The notes: generated by a model not told the origin, from the sequence alone. A stretch of 64,000 bases of DNA from CAVYUC01 sp963771595 (GCA_963771595.1 CAVYUC010000038.1:127465-191464), one strand, 5' to 3'. Counted from the first letter of the stretch, positions 9,471 through 18,051 are shown. Program-made: numbers and translations.

Positions 9471-10541
9471 TTATTGTTTCACCGTAATATTATCGTATGA
9501 TCTGGTATCCAGATTTAAATGGATGATTTCGGTGCCAACGCCCGACCATTGGCTTTTAACTATTTTATGTCCATTGTACAATACCAAAGCATTTTCATCC
9601 AGAGTAAAAGGAACATTATAAGCAACTACACCATCATTGGACACAGAAATCTCGTAAGTTTTTCCAACATGTGCATCCACATACTGTTTTGTAGCTGCAT
9701 CCTGGGGATCAACAGGATTACCTAACATTTTAATATTTTGGGATCCCATGGAAACGTGGGTTGTTGCTTCCCCAAAACCACTTAACGGGATAGAAGATTT
9801 TGGAGTAGGTTTAGCTTCATTCAATTCATCACCTAAATAGAACATTCCATTGCCCAATGAGCTGCCCAAATCACTGCCCGACGAGCTTCCCGAACCATTG
9901 ATAAGTTGCCATGCTCCGTTATTGAATACATAAAAAGAATTATTATCTGTTCTGAAATAGGTGTCGCCAACAGTTGCAGTTTCAACATCTGGCAGAGCTG
10001 TTCCGACCGGAGTTTGAGATGTGGATACCCAATCTGCTCCGTTGTAAAAAAAGTACTTCTGCAGGTCGGTGCGGTAAAACACATCGCCATCATTGGATTC
10101 CTGGGCGTCCGGGAATGATGTTCCTTTTGGAGTGGATGAAATATTACTGTCATTCATCCTGATCCATTTACCTCCATTCGCATTGGTTGATTGATTGGAA
10201 TAGTAATAAAACCCCGGATTAACAGCAGTATTTCCAATTCCTGCCACACCAGTAGCCGTATTATACACAACCATCCCATCAAAACGGGTAGGATAGGAAG
10301 TCGCAATACCTACAGGCATTCCGCTAAATGATGTAAACCTGGTTAAATCAGCACGTGGGTATATCAATCCTTTACCAACATTTGTTTTTAAATTATTCGC
10401 GGTATTTGAAGATGCATCAATAAATGCAGAACTATTGGCTGCTGACAGTATTTGTAGGAGTAGTTACTATTCTGACTTGCCCAAATGACAACCCGGTGAT
10501 TTCAGGAATATTACTGTAATGAAAATTTTTATTGTTTTCAT
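9471..10541 (-). pseudogene. Secreted tail-fibre-like protein with disrupted N-terminus
   Basis: The main open part (9471-10367) has no credible start codon of its own. Reading upstream in the same frame gives SSAFIDASSNTANNLKT and NVGKGLIYPRADL, the standard N-terminal segment of such Bacteroidota proteins, until a stop near 10470. A second frame begins at ATG 10541 with a signal-peptide-like MKTIKIFITVIFL and passes through TGLSFGQVRIVTTPTNTV before a stop. At least two indels therefore separate signal peptide and body. The body has repeated GDxFYRTD...YNGADWVS units and an ATKQYVDAHVG tail-fibre motif, ending NITVKQ. Without the signal the protein would not be exported. Confidence 0.72.
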
Positions 10542-10589
10542 CGAAATATATTTAGCGAAGAAAATTTATAAGACTCTGTAAAAAATAAA

Positions 10590-10624
10590 CTCACTCCAAA
10601 AGGGATATATCCTTCCGGAGTGAG
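10590..10624 (-). terminator. Rho-independent terminator-like hairpin
   Basis: An 8-bp inverted repeat CTCACTCC / GGAGTGAG encloses a smaller AAGGGATATATCCTT pairing. On the minus strand it is followed by a T-rich run. It sits 18 bases past the stop of the collagen-like gene (10642) and would end its transcription before the next gene. Confidence 0.65.
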
Positions 10625-10641
10625 CTTAATTGATTAAAATT

Positions 10642-11655
10642 TTAGAATCCGCTTATGTATGAATATTGTCCGTTTCCAACATACATCAGAACACAAGCTT
10701 GTGATGGTTGGGCTTGCAAAGTGCTCATCTCTCTCGGTAGGGGTGAAATGTTAACCGCTTCAGTTCCTGTATTACTGATATAATATTTTTTACCAACCTG
10801 AATACCTGTTGTTGGAAGCGTTAATGTAAGAGCAGGTGTAGTTGCATTATACAAAATAATATCATCTGTAGCAAGAGCTGTATAATTGCCTGTTTGTTCA
10901 GCGGTAACATTTAATGCACCTGTTCCACTGCCGGCATTTGCCATTACAAAAGCAGTAGTGGCAATTTGTGTATTATTGGTTCCCGGGGCAGCAGTTGGCG
11001 CAGTTGGTGTGCCTGTAAGGTTTGGAGAATCCAACGAGGCTTTCATATCAAGTGCTGTTTGTGTTGCTGAACTAATTGGCTTGTCAATATCTGCTGTGTT
11101 ATCCACATTTTCAAGACCAACTTTAGATGCGCTGATTCCTGAAGCGATCTTTGCATCAGTTACACTTGCATCGGCAATTTTTGCAGTAGTTATTGCATTT
11201 GCTGCAACAGCTGGTGATGCTGCGGTACCAGTTAAATCACCAGATAATGTGATTATACCTTTAGTGTCAGCATCTGCGTCCGGAGAACTAGTTCCTTTAA
11301 GTGAAGCCAGCCATTCCGTTTCTGTTCCGGTAAATCCATTGGTTACTGCAACCTCGTAGGCAGATTTTCCATCTGTTCCATTAGTTCCATCAGCCCCTTT
11401 AGCTCCATCCACTCCGTCAGTTCCTTCAAGTGAAGTCAGCCATTCCGCTTCTGTTCCGGTAAATCCATTAGATACTGCTACTTCATAAGCAGATTCTCCA
11501 TCTGTTCCGTCGGCTCCATCTGTTCCATCAGCACCTTTAAGTGAAGCCAGCCATTCCTCTTCTGTTCCGGTAAATCCATTGTTTGCTGCAATCTGGTAGG
11601 CTGATTGTCCATCTGTTCCATCTTTACCGTCAGCACTTTCATTGAATTCAGCCAT
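10642..11655 (-). CDS. Collagen-like / tail-fibre surface protein, C-terminal part (frameshifted)
   Basis: This frame continues the protein that begins at 13406. It carries three more SAYxxAxxNGFTGTExEWL units separated by short G-x-D collagen-like linkers. A phage-tail-fibre-like region follows (LSGDLTGTAASPAV, NAITTAKIADASVTDAKI, LTGTPTAPTAAPGTNN, ATTAFV) and then a C-terminal domain (LTLPTTGIQVGKKYYISN, ending YSYISGF). The nominal first residues (MAEFNESADGK) are an artefact of the shifted frame. Compared with the other repeats, one C is missing near 11635 (GCACTTTC against GCACCTTTC), which causes the break. Together with the upstream part the whole protein would be about 920 residues. 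Confidence 0.75.
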   Translation of the reverse strand: MAEFNESADGKDGTDGQSAYQIAANNGFTGTEEEWLASLKGADGTDGADGTDGESAYEVAVSNGFTGTEAEWLTSLEGTDGVDGAKGADGTNGTDGKSAYEVAVTNGFTGTETEWLASLKGTSSPDADADTKGIITLSGDLTGTAASPAVAANAITTAKIADASVTDAKIASGISASKVGLENVDNTADIDKPISSATQTALDMKASLDSPNLTGTPTAPTAAPGTNNTQIATTAFVMANAGSGTGALNVTAEQTGNYTALATDDIILYNATTPALTLTLPTTGIQVGKKYYISNTGTEAVNISPLPREMSTLQAQPSQACVLMYVGNGQYSYISGF

Positions 11656-12850
11656 TCCTCTTCTGTTCCGGTAAATCCATTGTTTACTGCAATCTGATAG
11701 GCTGATTGTCCATCTGTACCGTTGATTCCATCTTTACCATCAGCACCTTTCATTGAATTCAACCATTCCTCCTCTGTTCCGGTAAATCCATTGTTTGCTG
11801 CAATCTGGTAGGCTGATTCTCCATCAGTTCCATCTGTGCCTTTCATTGAATTCAGCCATTCAGTTTCTGTTCCGGTAAATCCATTGTTTAATGCGACTTG
11901 GTAGGCTGATTCTCCATCAGTTCCATCTGTACCTTTCATTGAATTCAGCCATTCCGTTTCTGTTCCGGTAAATCCATTGTTTAATGCTACCTGGTAGGCT
12001 GATTCTCCATCAGTTCCATCTGTGCCTTTCATTGAATTCAGCCATTCCGCTTCTGTTCCGGTAAATCCATTGTTTAAAGCTACTTGGTAGGCTGATTGTC
12101 CGTCTGTACCATTAATTCCATCTTTACCATCAGCACCTTTCATTGAATTCAACCATTCCACTTCTGTTCCGGTAAATCCATTGTTTACAGCTACCTGGTA
12201 GGCTGATTGTCCGTCTGTTCCATCAGTACCGTTAATTCCATCTTTACCATCTGCACCTTTTATTGAATTCAACCATTCCTCTTCTGTTCCGGTAAATCCA
12301 TTGTTTACAGCTACCTGGTAGGCTGATTGTCCATCTGTTCCATCAGTACCGTTAATTCCATCTTTACCATCTTTACCATCTGTACCTTTTATTGAATTCA
12401 ACCATTCCACTTCTGTTCCGGTAAATCCATTGTTTACTGCTACCTGGTAAGCTGATTGTCCATCTGTTCCATCAGTACCGTTAATTCCATCTTTACCATC
12501 TTTACCATCTGCACCTTTTATTGAATTCAACCATTCTACTTCTGTTCCGGTAAATCCATTGTTTACTGCTACCTGGTAGGCTGATTGTCCATCTGTTCCA
12601 TCAGTACCATTAATTCCATCTTTACCATCTTTACCATCTGCACCTTTTATTGAATTCAACCATTCCACTTCTGTTCCGGTAAATCCATTATTTATTGCTA
12701 CCTGGTATGCAGATTGTCCATCTGTTCCATCTGTTCCATTAGTACCGTTAATTCCATCTTTACCATCTGCACCATTAGTTCCTTTGAGTGAAGCAAGCCA
12801 TTCTGCTTTCGTTCCAATAAATCCATTTTTTACTGCTATTTGATAGGCAG
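11300..12850 (-). repeat. Fourteen-unit coding repeat (SAYQVAVNNGFTGTEEWL type)
   Basis: Fourteen copies of a roughly 20-residue module (DGQSAYQVAVNNGFTG followed by TEVEWLNSIKG) alternate with G-K-D / G-T-D linkers of 11-22 residues, giving DNA periods of about 99 to 126 bases. Linkers lengthen and shorten in steps of DGKDG or DGTDG, the signature of slippage or recombination within the array. The unit is a known linker type in collagen-like bacterial surface proteins. Confidence 0.85.
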
Positions 12851-13406
12851 ATTCTCCATTAATCTGAGGGAGAACTACACTGTTGCCACCCGAAATCTGA
12901 AGGGTATTCCCTTCAATGGACAATGAGGGTTTATTGGATAAATCATTATAGTCGCCGCTAATTGCTACTGGAGCCAATTTGAATGATAAGGAATCAGCTA
13001 CAGCTGCCTTCTGTGCAAAGCTGGCCTTAGGGACCGAAGTAATTTGATTACTCCCCGCGAGGTCAGCTATTCCGTCTCCGTTTGTATCAATTTCAACATT
13101 AAGTTCAAGTTGTCCGGACCAATTAATGCCCTCTAAAGATCCAGTAATTGCTTGCCCGTTTCCAACAGAAGCATTGATGACTCCATATACATCAGTTGAA
13201 AGATTTTGTTCTTCAATATAGTAAATGGTTTCATCTTTGCTCTGGAGAATGAATTTTACATTAACCTGTTCGTTCTTTACAATAGTTCCGTCGGCCTTTC
13301 TGATGACGGCCTGGTAATTAAAAGGTTCAGGTTGTTGTGCATAGGTTTGGCAAAAAAGTAATAATCCTGCCCCTAGTGTAATCAATTTAAAGTACAATTT
13401 TTTCAT
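11478..13406 (-). CDS. Collagen-like repeat surface protein, N-terminal part (frameshifted)
   Basis: The frame starts with a signal peptide (MKKLYFKLITLGAGLLLFCQTYAQ). The N-terminal domain starting PEPFNYQAVIRKADGTIV, about residues 25-160, is widespread at the head of Bacteroidota tail-fibre-like exoproteins. An ISGDYNDLSNKPSL link and eleven SAYxxAxxNGFTGTExEWL / GKDGINGTDG repeats follow. The last 60 residues (from MKVLTVKMEQM) are out of frame, due to a one-base deletion near 11635; the true frame goes on at 11655-10642. It starts 5 bases after the stop of the T9SS-sorted protein upstream, so they share a transcript. A triple-helical surface fibre is the likely product (inference). Confidence 0.8.
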   Translation of the reverse strand: MKKLYFKLITLGAGLLLFCQTYAQQPEPFNYQAVIRKADGTIVKNEQVNVKFILQSKDETIYYIEEQNLSTDVYGVINASVGNGQAITGSLEGINWSGQLELNVEIDTNGDGIADLAGSNQITSVPKASFAQKAAVADSLSFKLAPVAISGDYNDLSNKPSLSIEGNTLQISGGNSVVLPQINGESAYQIAVKNGFIGTKAEWLASLKGTNGADGKDGINGTNGTDGTDGQSAYQVAINNGFTGTEVEWLNSIKGADGKDGKDGINGTDGTDGQSAYQVAVNNGFTGTEVEWLNSIKGADGKDGKDGINGTDGTDGQSAYQVAVNNGFTGTEVEWLNSIKGTDGKDGKDGINGTDGTDGQSAYQVAVNNGFTGTEEEWLNSIKGADGKDGINGTDGTDGQSAYQVAVNNGFTGTEVEWLNSMKGADGKDGINGTDGQSAYQVALNNGFTGTEAEWLNSMKGTDGTDGESAYQVALNNGFTGTETEWLNSMKGTDGTDGESAYQVALNNGFTGTETEWLNSMKGTDGTDGESAYQIAANNGFTGTEEEWLNSMKGADGKDGINGTDGQSAYQIAVNNGFTGTEEEWLNSMKVLTVKMEQMDNQPTRLQQTMDLPEQKRNGWLHLKVLMEQMEPTEQMENLLMK

Positions 13407-13411
13407 AGAAT

Positions 13412-13927
13412 TTATTTTATAATCATTAATTTATTTGTGCTGATGGACATTTTTAATTTTGTGTTTTCCACAATTAAAAGATAAAATGCGGGTATTAATT
13501 CAGATACAGATACGCGTGTTTTCTGTCCGGTTAGCAAACCAGTTTTTATTAATTCTCCTTTTTCGGAAAATAAAGAGTATCTTAGATTATCATAATCTTC
13601 CGAGGGATACCCAATATTTATAAAATTGCTTGCAGGATTTGGATATACATTTATGGATATGGAAGCCAAATCCTGATAAGGAATGCTAGTAGGAATGGCT
13701 GTAGCCAATGTTTTATAAACAAAACCCTGTAAGCAATGTAATCCACTGTTGTTTAACATTCCTATAACCGGTTCTCCAACACTTGATATAAATTTGCTTT
13801 CCATAGATGCTGAAGTTCCGTAACTATTTAAAAAACCATCAGCCTTAACTTCCTGAGCTTGTACCCCGAGAAAAGCCAACACTACAAATAAAGTAGCCAA
13901 TACATTCACTCTGTAAACTTTTTTCAT
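13412..13927 (-). CDS. T9SS-sorted secreted protein (type A sorting domain)
   Basis: The 171-residue protein has a signal peptide (MKKVYRVNVLATLFVVLAFLGVQAQ), a short middle part (SSVGEPVIGMLNNSGLHCLQGF) seen in many Bacteroidota leader-gene products, and a C-terminal type A sorting domain from about residue 90. The domain markers are INVYPNPASNFINI, a central GELIKTGLL strand and the closing KLMIIK. Such domains direct passage through the type IX secretion system and attachment to the cell surface (established). It is the first gene of the five-gene minus-strand run and is followed after 5 bases by the collagen-like protein. It could act as surface anchor or nucleator for the fibre proteins; that role is inference. 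Confidence 0.85.
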   Translation of the reverse strand: MKKVYRVNVLATLFVVLAFLGVQAQEVKADGFLNSYGTSASMESKFISSVGEPVIGMLNNSGLHCLQGFVYKTLATAIPTSIPYQDLASISINVYPNPASNFINIGYPSEDYDNLRYSLFSEKGELIKTGLLTGQKTRVSVSELIPAFYLLIVENTKLKMSISTNKLMIIK

Positions 13928-15177
13928 TTTTTTCTTTTTAATTAATACCTCAAAAAACGAACTGATTAAATAAAAATATGATCCTCAATGTGAAGAATTA
14001 TACCTTCATGTTAGGTTCAATTTTGGTGGCAAATGTATTTGGGATGAGTGATAAGGTTTCACAATTTTTTGCTGATTTAGTAATAGTTTAGATGCTGTTT
14101 TCCTGAGTTAAAAAGTATGATGCAATTCTTCAGGAATGCTTACTTATTGGTAATCATTCCTGAAGAATATGAATAAGTATTTTGGAAAGCTGATACTACT
14201 GATTTTTGTATGAATGGATATTTGTAGATACAATTAAAACATAACAACTTGTGAATCTTTAATTTAGAACTATTATATTAATTAAATTCTGATCCCAATA
14301 TCGTCTTTTTCATTTTAGAATCATTTAATTATTTATACCCCTTTGCACCGATTCTGTCGAAAGTAAACATAGGCATTTTGCTTAGATTAAGCGAATACTG
14401 ATGTCATTTAAGGAAATATTTTAAAGGATAATGACATGAATTGTATTTTTTGCCAAAATACTTAAAAAAAATTCGCAGGCAGGAAAAGAATTAAAAGTAA
14501 TGAATTAACAACTTGAGACAGAGAATTATTACATGGAACAGTTAATTTCAATCATTTCACATGATCTTGCGCTGGCTGTTAAATTTATAACTTACTTTAA
14601 TAACCTATTCGGATTTCAATAAATTTGATGATCCAAAACAAAATATTTAAAAGCACTTTTGAAAAGTTCATCCAACACTCGAAAACAAAGAAAATTTATT
14701 GAGCACATATTCATTTATGGGAACATTATATTATACTCAACTGCCTGTAAACCTAAGAGTAACGCCAAAATGATGCTTCGTATGGATTTGGAATTTACCT
14801 TCAAATGCAATAAAATTAATCCCCAAAAACTGAGTGAAGAAAAATGAAGAAGCAGTATTTACAAAAAGATTCAGGAGTTAGTATAATTTGCCAAGTAGTT
14901 AAAACATAATTCGAGGCAAAAAAGATTCTTTCAAACAGTGGAATTGAAAAAGAATCAGGTTCTGGGTTAGATTGATGCTCTGCAAAGATTTATTGAAAAA
15001 TCAATGAAAGCAAAGATAAAGCAGGTACTAAAGTAACTTAATTAAAACAGACCACCTTTTGACGGAACTATTTTTCAAAACTACTTGTTACAATATCCCT
15101 TAAAAAAATTATTTTCATTGTAATGTAAAAGATCGAAAGAGGAGTACCTATAAACAGATAAGGCTAAAGCAGTTTTT
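13928..15177. other. Long non-coding gap
   Basis: About 1.25 kb separate the surface cluster from the redox operon. A TACATTTG box on the minus strand (14040-14047) fits the Bacteroidota -7 element and could serve the T9SS-sorted gene 113 bases away, but no clear -33 TTTG accompanies it. A strong inverted repeat lies at 14125-14168. Between 14.5 and 15.05 kb the plus strand contains short open stretches (for example 14659-14847), but none has homology that I recognise, and stops are frequent; it may be a decayed gene. Confidence 0.5.
14125..14179. repeat. Inverted repeat with interlocked second pairing
   Basis: A perfect 14-bp inverted repeat (ATTCTTCAGGAATG at 14125-14138, CATTCCTGAAGAAT at 14155-14168) has a 16-base loop. 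Loop bases TACTTATT (14141-14148) are complementary to AATAAGTA at 14172-14179 just outside the stem. A transcript could form either two alternative hairpins or an H-type pseudoknot. Confidence 0.7.
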
Positions 15178-15609
15178 TTAACCGGCCAAAACTGTATTTA
15201 CCTCTTTAAGAATGGCTTTTTTGGTTTTTACACCAACAAAACGATGCACCTCTCTCCCATCCTTAAATAAAATCATGGTTGGAATATTGCGTACTTTGAA
15301 CTTTTGAGCCAGTGGCTGCTGCTGATCAACATTTACTTTGGCAATGGTAATGTTGTTTTCGGTTTCGGCAATGTCGTTTAAAACCGGGGCAATCATTTTA
15401 CAGGGGCCGCACCAGGGCGCCCAAAAATCAACCAGTACCAAACCTTTTTTTACAACTGTTTTAAAATTCCGGTTGCCCAAAACCTTAATTTTCTGACTGT
15501 TTTCAACTGGTTTGGTATGTTTCATTGTGTAATAACTGTACGTTATTAAACCAATAAGCACAGCCAGAAAAACAAGAATAATAATTAACGTAGTCGACAT
15601 AATTTTCAA
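15178..15609 (-). CDS. Membrane-anchored thioredoxin
   Basis: The 143-residue protein has one N-terminal membrane segment (about residues 5-27) followed by a thioredoxin fold with the classic active site WCGPC (C67, C70), IAPVLNDIA, and the cis-proline motif NIPTMILF. The long anchor makes it larger than free thioredoxin (about 105 residues). It is the last gene of a minus-strand redox run with OsmC and thioredoxin reductase, so it is probably reduced by that enzyme if its active site faces the cytoplasm; the orientation cannot be fixed from sequence. An alternative ATG three codons in (15600) is possible. Confidence 0.92.
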   Translation of the reverse strand: MKIMSTTLIIILVFLAVLIGLITYSYYTMKHTKPVENSQKIKVLGNRNFKTVVKKGLVLVDFWAPWCGPCKMIAPVLNDIAETENNITIAKVNVDQQQPLAQKFKVRNIPTMILFKDGREVHRFVGVKTKKAILKEVNTVLAG

Positions 15610-15660
15610 ATTCTGATGTTATAACTATTACTTTTTCAGCGGTCAAAAAAAACAAAATTT

Positions 15661-16083
15661 TTATTCATTTACAATCCTGATTTCTGAGGTAATTTCAAAA
15701 GCTTTTTTATAAACGGCGCTTACTCCGCAATATTTTTCCTCCGAAAGGCTCACTGCTTTTTGTAATTTTTCCATCTTCAAATCGGTTCCTTTAAACTCGT
15801 AAATCACGTGCATATCAACAAAACGTTTTGGTTGATCATCGGAAATATTGCCGCTAACGATGACATTAAAATCGTCAAGTTCCACTTTCATTTTTTTCAG
15901 AATTGACACCACATCCATTCCGGTGCAGCCGGCCAATGCTACCAGCATCAGCGGCTTTGGGCGGGGTCCGCGGTTTTCGCCACCCACTTTTTCTGCCGCA
16001 TCCAAAGTCATTTCATGTCCGTCAACCTGGGCTTTAAAAGCCATTTTTTCCAACCAGTTTATTTTTACTTCCTGCTTATCCAT
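15661..16083 (-). CDS. OsmC/Ohr-family peroxide-reducing protein
   Basis: The 140-residue protein has the OsmC fold pattern with two conserved cysteines, C53 in LVALAGCTGMD and C119 in EEKYCGVSAVY. In this family these reduce organic or other peroxides, and related members act on persulfides. Length and the GGENRGPRPKPL loop match the YhfA/OsmC branch rather than Ohr. It starts 12 bases after the stop of the thioredoxin reductase gene and precedes the membrane thioredoxin, so electrons probably flow NADPH to reductase to thioredoxin to this protein (inference from the neighbourhood). Confidence 0.9.
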   Translation of the reverse strand: MDKQEVKINWLEKMAFKAQVDGHEMTLDAAEKVGGENRGPRPKPLMLVALAGCTGMDVVSILKKMKVELDDFNVIVSGNISDDQPKRFVDMHVIYEFKGTDLKMEKLQKAVSLSEEKYCGVSAVYKKAFEITSEIRIVNE

Positions 16084-16095
16084 ATTTTTAAAATT

Positions 16096-17019
16096 TTAAT
16101 TGTTTCTCAAATATTCCGACGCGCTCAGTGCTGCAATTGTTCCGTCGGCCACAGCAGTTGTTACCTGCCGGTATTTTTTTGCAATGCAGTCGCCAGCCGC
16201 AAAAACTCCGTCAATATTGGTTTTCATGTTGCTGTCGGCAATAATTTCATTTCGCTCGTTTAACTGTACAACATTAATGAGACTTTCCGTATTAGGTTGA
16301 TAACCAATAAAAATGAAAGTGCCGTCTGTTTTCATCTCACTCTTTTTTCCTGTGGGCAGATGCTCAATTGAAACTTTTTCCAGCTTCCCGTTTCCCGAAA
16401 AACTGCGCAACTCCGATTCCATTACAAATTCTATTTTCACATTTTTCGATGCTTCTTCCACAGCATGTTTAAATGCCTGGAATTTATCGAACTGATGGAC
16501 GATCGTTACTTTTGTTGCGAATTTTGTCAGTGCCACAGCTTCTTCGAGGGCTGAATTTCCGCCCCCAACTACCACCACTTCTTTTCCGGTAAAAAAGTCG
16601 CCGTCACAAGTGGCGCAGTACGAAATTCCGAATCCTTTATATGCATCTTCGCCTGGTATATTTAATGAACGTGGCCTTCCGCCGGGTGTTAAAATTATGG
16701 TTTTCGATTTAAAGTTTCGTCCATCTTCAAGATCCACCGATTTAATTTTACCATCCAGATTGTAGCGTAAAATTTTCACATTCGATTTTATTTTGCACCC
16801 AAAACTTTTGGCCTGCTGTTTCATGATGTTGGCCAGCAAGTAACCTTTTGTGGGTTCAACTCCCGGATAGTTGGCAATTTCTTCGGTCAGCACCATTTGT
16901 CCGCCAACAGCACCTTCATTTAATATAAGCGTCGATAATTTTGAGCGGGACGCATAAATTCCGGCGGTTAATCCGGCTGCTCCTGCCCCAATTATCATCA
17001 CATCAAAAACTTCGTCCAT
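16096..17019 (-). CDS. trxB: Thioredoxin-disulfide reductase
   Basis: The 307-residue flavoprotein has an N-terminal FAD-binding motif (IIGAGAAGLTAGIYASRS), the redox-active CATC disulfide near residue 135 (YCATCDGDFFTG), an NADPH-binding GGGNSALEEA motif, and the closing GVFAAGDC FAD motif near residue 275. Size and motif order are those of low-molecular-weight bacterial TrxB. It sits in the middle of a minus-strand operon with OsmC and two thioredoxin-fold proteins, its likely electron acceptors. The start at MDEVFDVMIIGAGAAG is the only reasonable one. Confidence 0.96.
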   Translation of the reverse strand: MDEVFDVMIIGAGAAGLTAGIYASRSKLSTLILNEGAVGGQMVLTEEIANYPGVEPTKGYLLANIMKQQAKSFGCKIKSNVKILRYNLDGKIKSVDLEDGRNFKSKTIILTPGGRPRSLNIPGEDAYKGFGISYCATCDGDFFTGKEVVVVGGGNSALEEAVALTKFATKVTIVHQFDKFQAFKHAVEEASKNVKIEFVMESELRSFSGNGKLEKVSIEHLPTGKKSEMKTDGTFIFIGYQPNTESLINVVQLNERNEIIADSNMKTNIDGVFAAGDCIAKKYRQVTTAVADGTIAALSASEYLRNN

Positions 17020-17068
17020 AATTACTGATTAATTGTTGTTTTTTTCAACCGTTGTTTTTCAACAGTTA

Positions 17069-17102
17069 AAATGAGATTCCCGCTTTCACAGCAATCTCAT
17101 TT
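17069..17102 (-). terminator. Intercistronic hairpin
   Basis: The 10-bp repeat AAATGAGATT / AATCTCATTT (loop 14) lies between the atypical thioredoxin gene and trxB. On the minus strand it is followed by TTTTAA, a weak terminator, so it may attenuate read-through into trxB. A third copy of AATCTCATTTT at 17109-17119, at the upstream gene's stop, could compete for pairing. Confidence 0.45.
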
Positions 17103-17113
17103 CTGTAATAATC

Positions 17114-17464
17114 TCATTTTCCAAACTTTTCATCCAGAATGCCTGTAACCTGCTGCATGTTTTGGATGCTGCTGGTTGCTTTCACCACTTTCCCGTTTTT
17201 ATAATACATGGTAAACGGCAAACCCATAAAACCGCGGCATTCGGGCGCATTACGTATTACCGCCGATTCCGGATTATCAAATGCCATTACGGCAAATTTC
17301 ACATTCGGGCGTTCGTCTTCCAGTTCTTCCATTACATCGTAAACCGGAATGCACATCGGGCCCATCCGGCCACAGCAAACCATCACGTTTTCATTTTCAT
17401 CCAACAGTTTTTGCAGTTCTGCTTTTGTTTCAATTTCCTGAAGTGCTGTACTTAATATTTTCAT
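17114..17464 (-). CDS. Atypical thioredoxin-fold protein
   Basis: The 116-residue protein keeps the thioredoxin layout, with the helix-start active-site position and a cis-proline motif GLPFTMYYKNGK. The active site reads CCGRMGPMC (C30, C31, C38), so the first Cys of CxxC is replaced by Gly (GPMC) while two extra cysteines sit a few residues earlier. A further Cys occurs before the cis-Pro loop (APECRGF). It may form a different disulfide or bind a metal or cluster. It lies between a NifX-like gene and trxB in one operon, suggesting a redox or sulfur-handling role; exact function is not known. Confidence 0.8.
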   Translation of the reverse strand: MKILSTALQEIETKAELQKLLDENENVMVCCGRMGPMCIPVYDVMEELEDERPNVKFAVMAFDNPESAVIRNAPECRGFMGLPFTMYYKNGKVVKATSSIQNMQQVTGILDEKFGK

Positions 17465-17492
17465 GATTTTAAAAATTAATTGTTTTGATATC

Positions 17493-17849
17493 TTAAAATT
17501 GATTATTGGTAATTTCTTTAATAATATTTTGATCCGATTCCAGCTTTCCCTGCAAATAATCTTCTATCAGATTATCCGGAGATTCAAAAGGAATTCCCAC
17601 ATACAGATTTACTTTCCGGGAAATAAACAGTGTAATAATTTTTGGATTTATTTTGAATGAAATAACATCAGTAATCCGGTATTTTTCGAGCCACGCCGGC
17701 AGTTGAGCCGCAACATCGGCAAGCGGCAGCGCCGGTAAAGTTTTCTTGCTGACTACCTTCCGCCCGGTGTTATAAATTAAATAATGGTCGCATTCGCCAA
17801 AATATTCGCTGAGCCTGTTGTTCGTTACCGGAATTGCTACATGTTTCAT
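17493..17849 (-). CDS. NifX/NifB-like (dinitrogenase iron-molybdenum cofactor fold) protein
   Basis: The 118-residue protein has the features of the Di-Nase_FeMo-co family: an AIPVTNNRLSEYFGECDHYLIY start, a central LPAWLEKYRITDVIS helix, and INPKIITLFISRKVNLYVG. In many anaerobes free-standing members occur without nitrogenase and are thought to handle iron-sulfur or molybdenum-type cofactors. No nif genes are in this window, so nitrogen fixation should not be inferred. It is the first gene of the minus-strand redox operon, divergent from the Crp/Fnr regulator at 18083 with a 233-base shared upstream region. Confidence 0.8.
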   Translation of the reverse strand: MKHVAIPVTNNRLSEYFGECDHYLIYNTGRKVVSKKTLPALPLADVAAQLPAWLEKYRITDVISFKINPKIITLFISRKVNLYVGIPFESPDNLIEDYLQGKLESDQNIIKEITNNQF

Positions 17850-18051
17850 TCGTACTTTATTTGCTTAAAGCTGTTTTCGCTTGTTTCTTTTTTATTGATA
17901 GTGCAAAGTTAAGCTGCCGCGGCTTAATGCACAAAAGTTTACGGGTGAACAATACCGGATAGAAAATTGAAAAATAACAGCTTTTTTCCTGTCATCAGCC
18001 AAAAAATGTAGTTTATCCCTTTAAAATCGGGTTAAATCCTGTTTGTTTTGG

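Noticed and set aside
11300..12850. Regular repeats considered as a CRISPR array
   Set aside because: The units are in-frame coding repeats of a collagen-like protein, vary in length and have no unique spacers.
4084..13927. Prophage or contractile injection system suggested by tail-fibre-like motifs
   Set aside because: There are no capsid, sheath, baseplate, terminase, lysis or integrase genes; each gene starts with a signal peptide, fitting secreted bacterial proteins.
14659..14847. 62-codon plus-strand open frame in the long gap
   Set aside because: No homology and surrounded by frequent stops; at best a decayed fragment.
17493..17849. Nitrogen-fixation gene suggested by the NifX-like fold
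   Set aside because: No nifH/D/K or other nif genes are present; free-standing family members are common in non-fixers.
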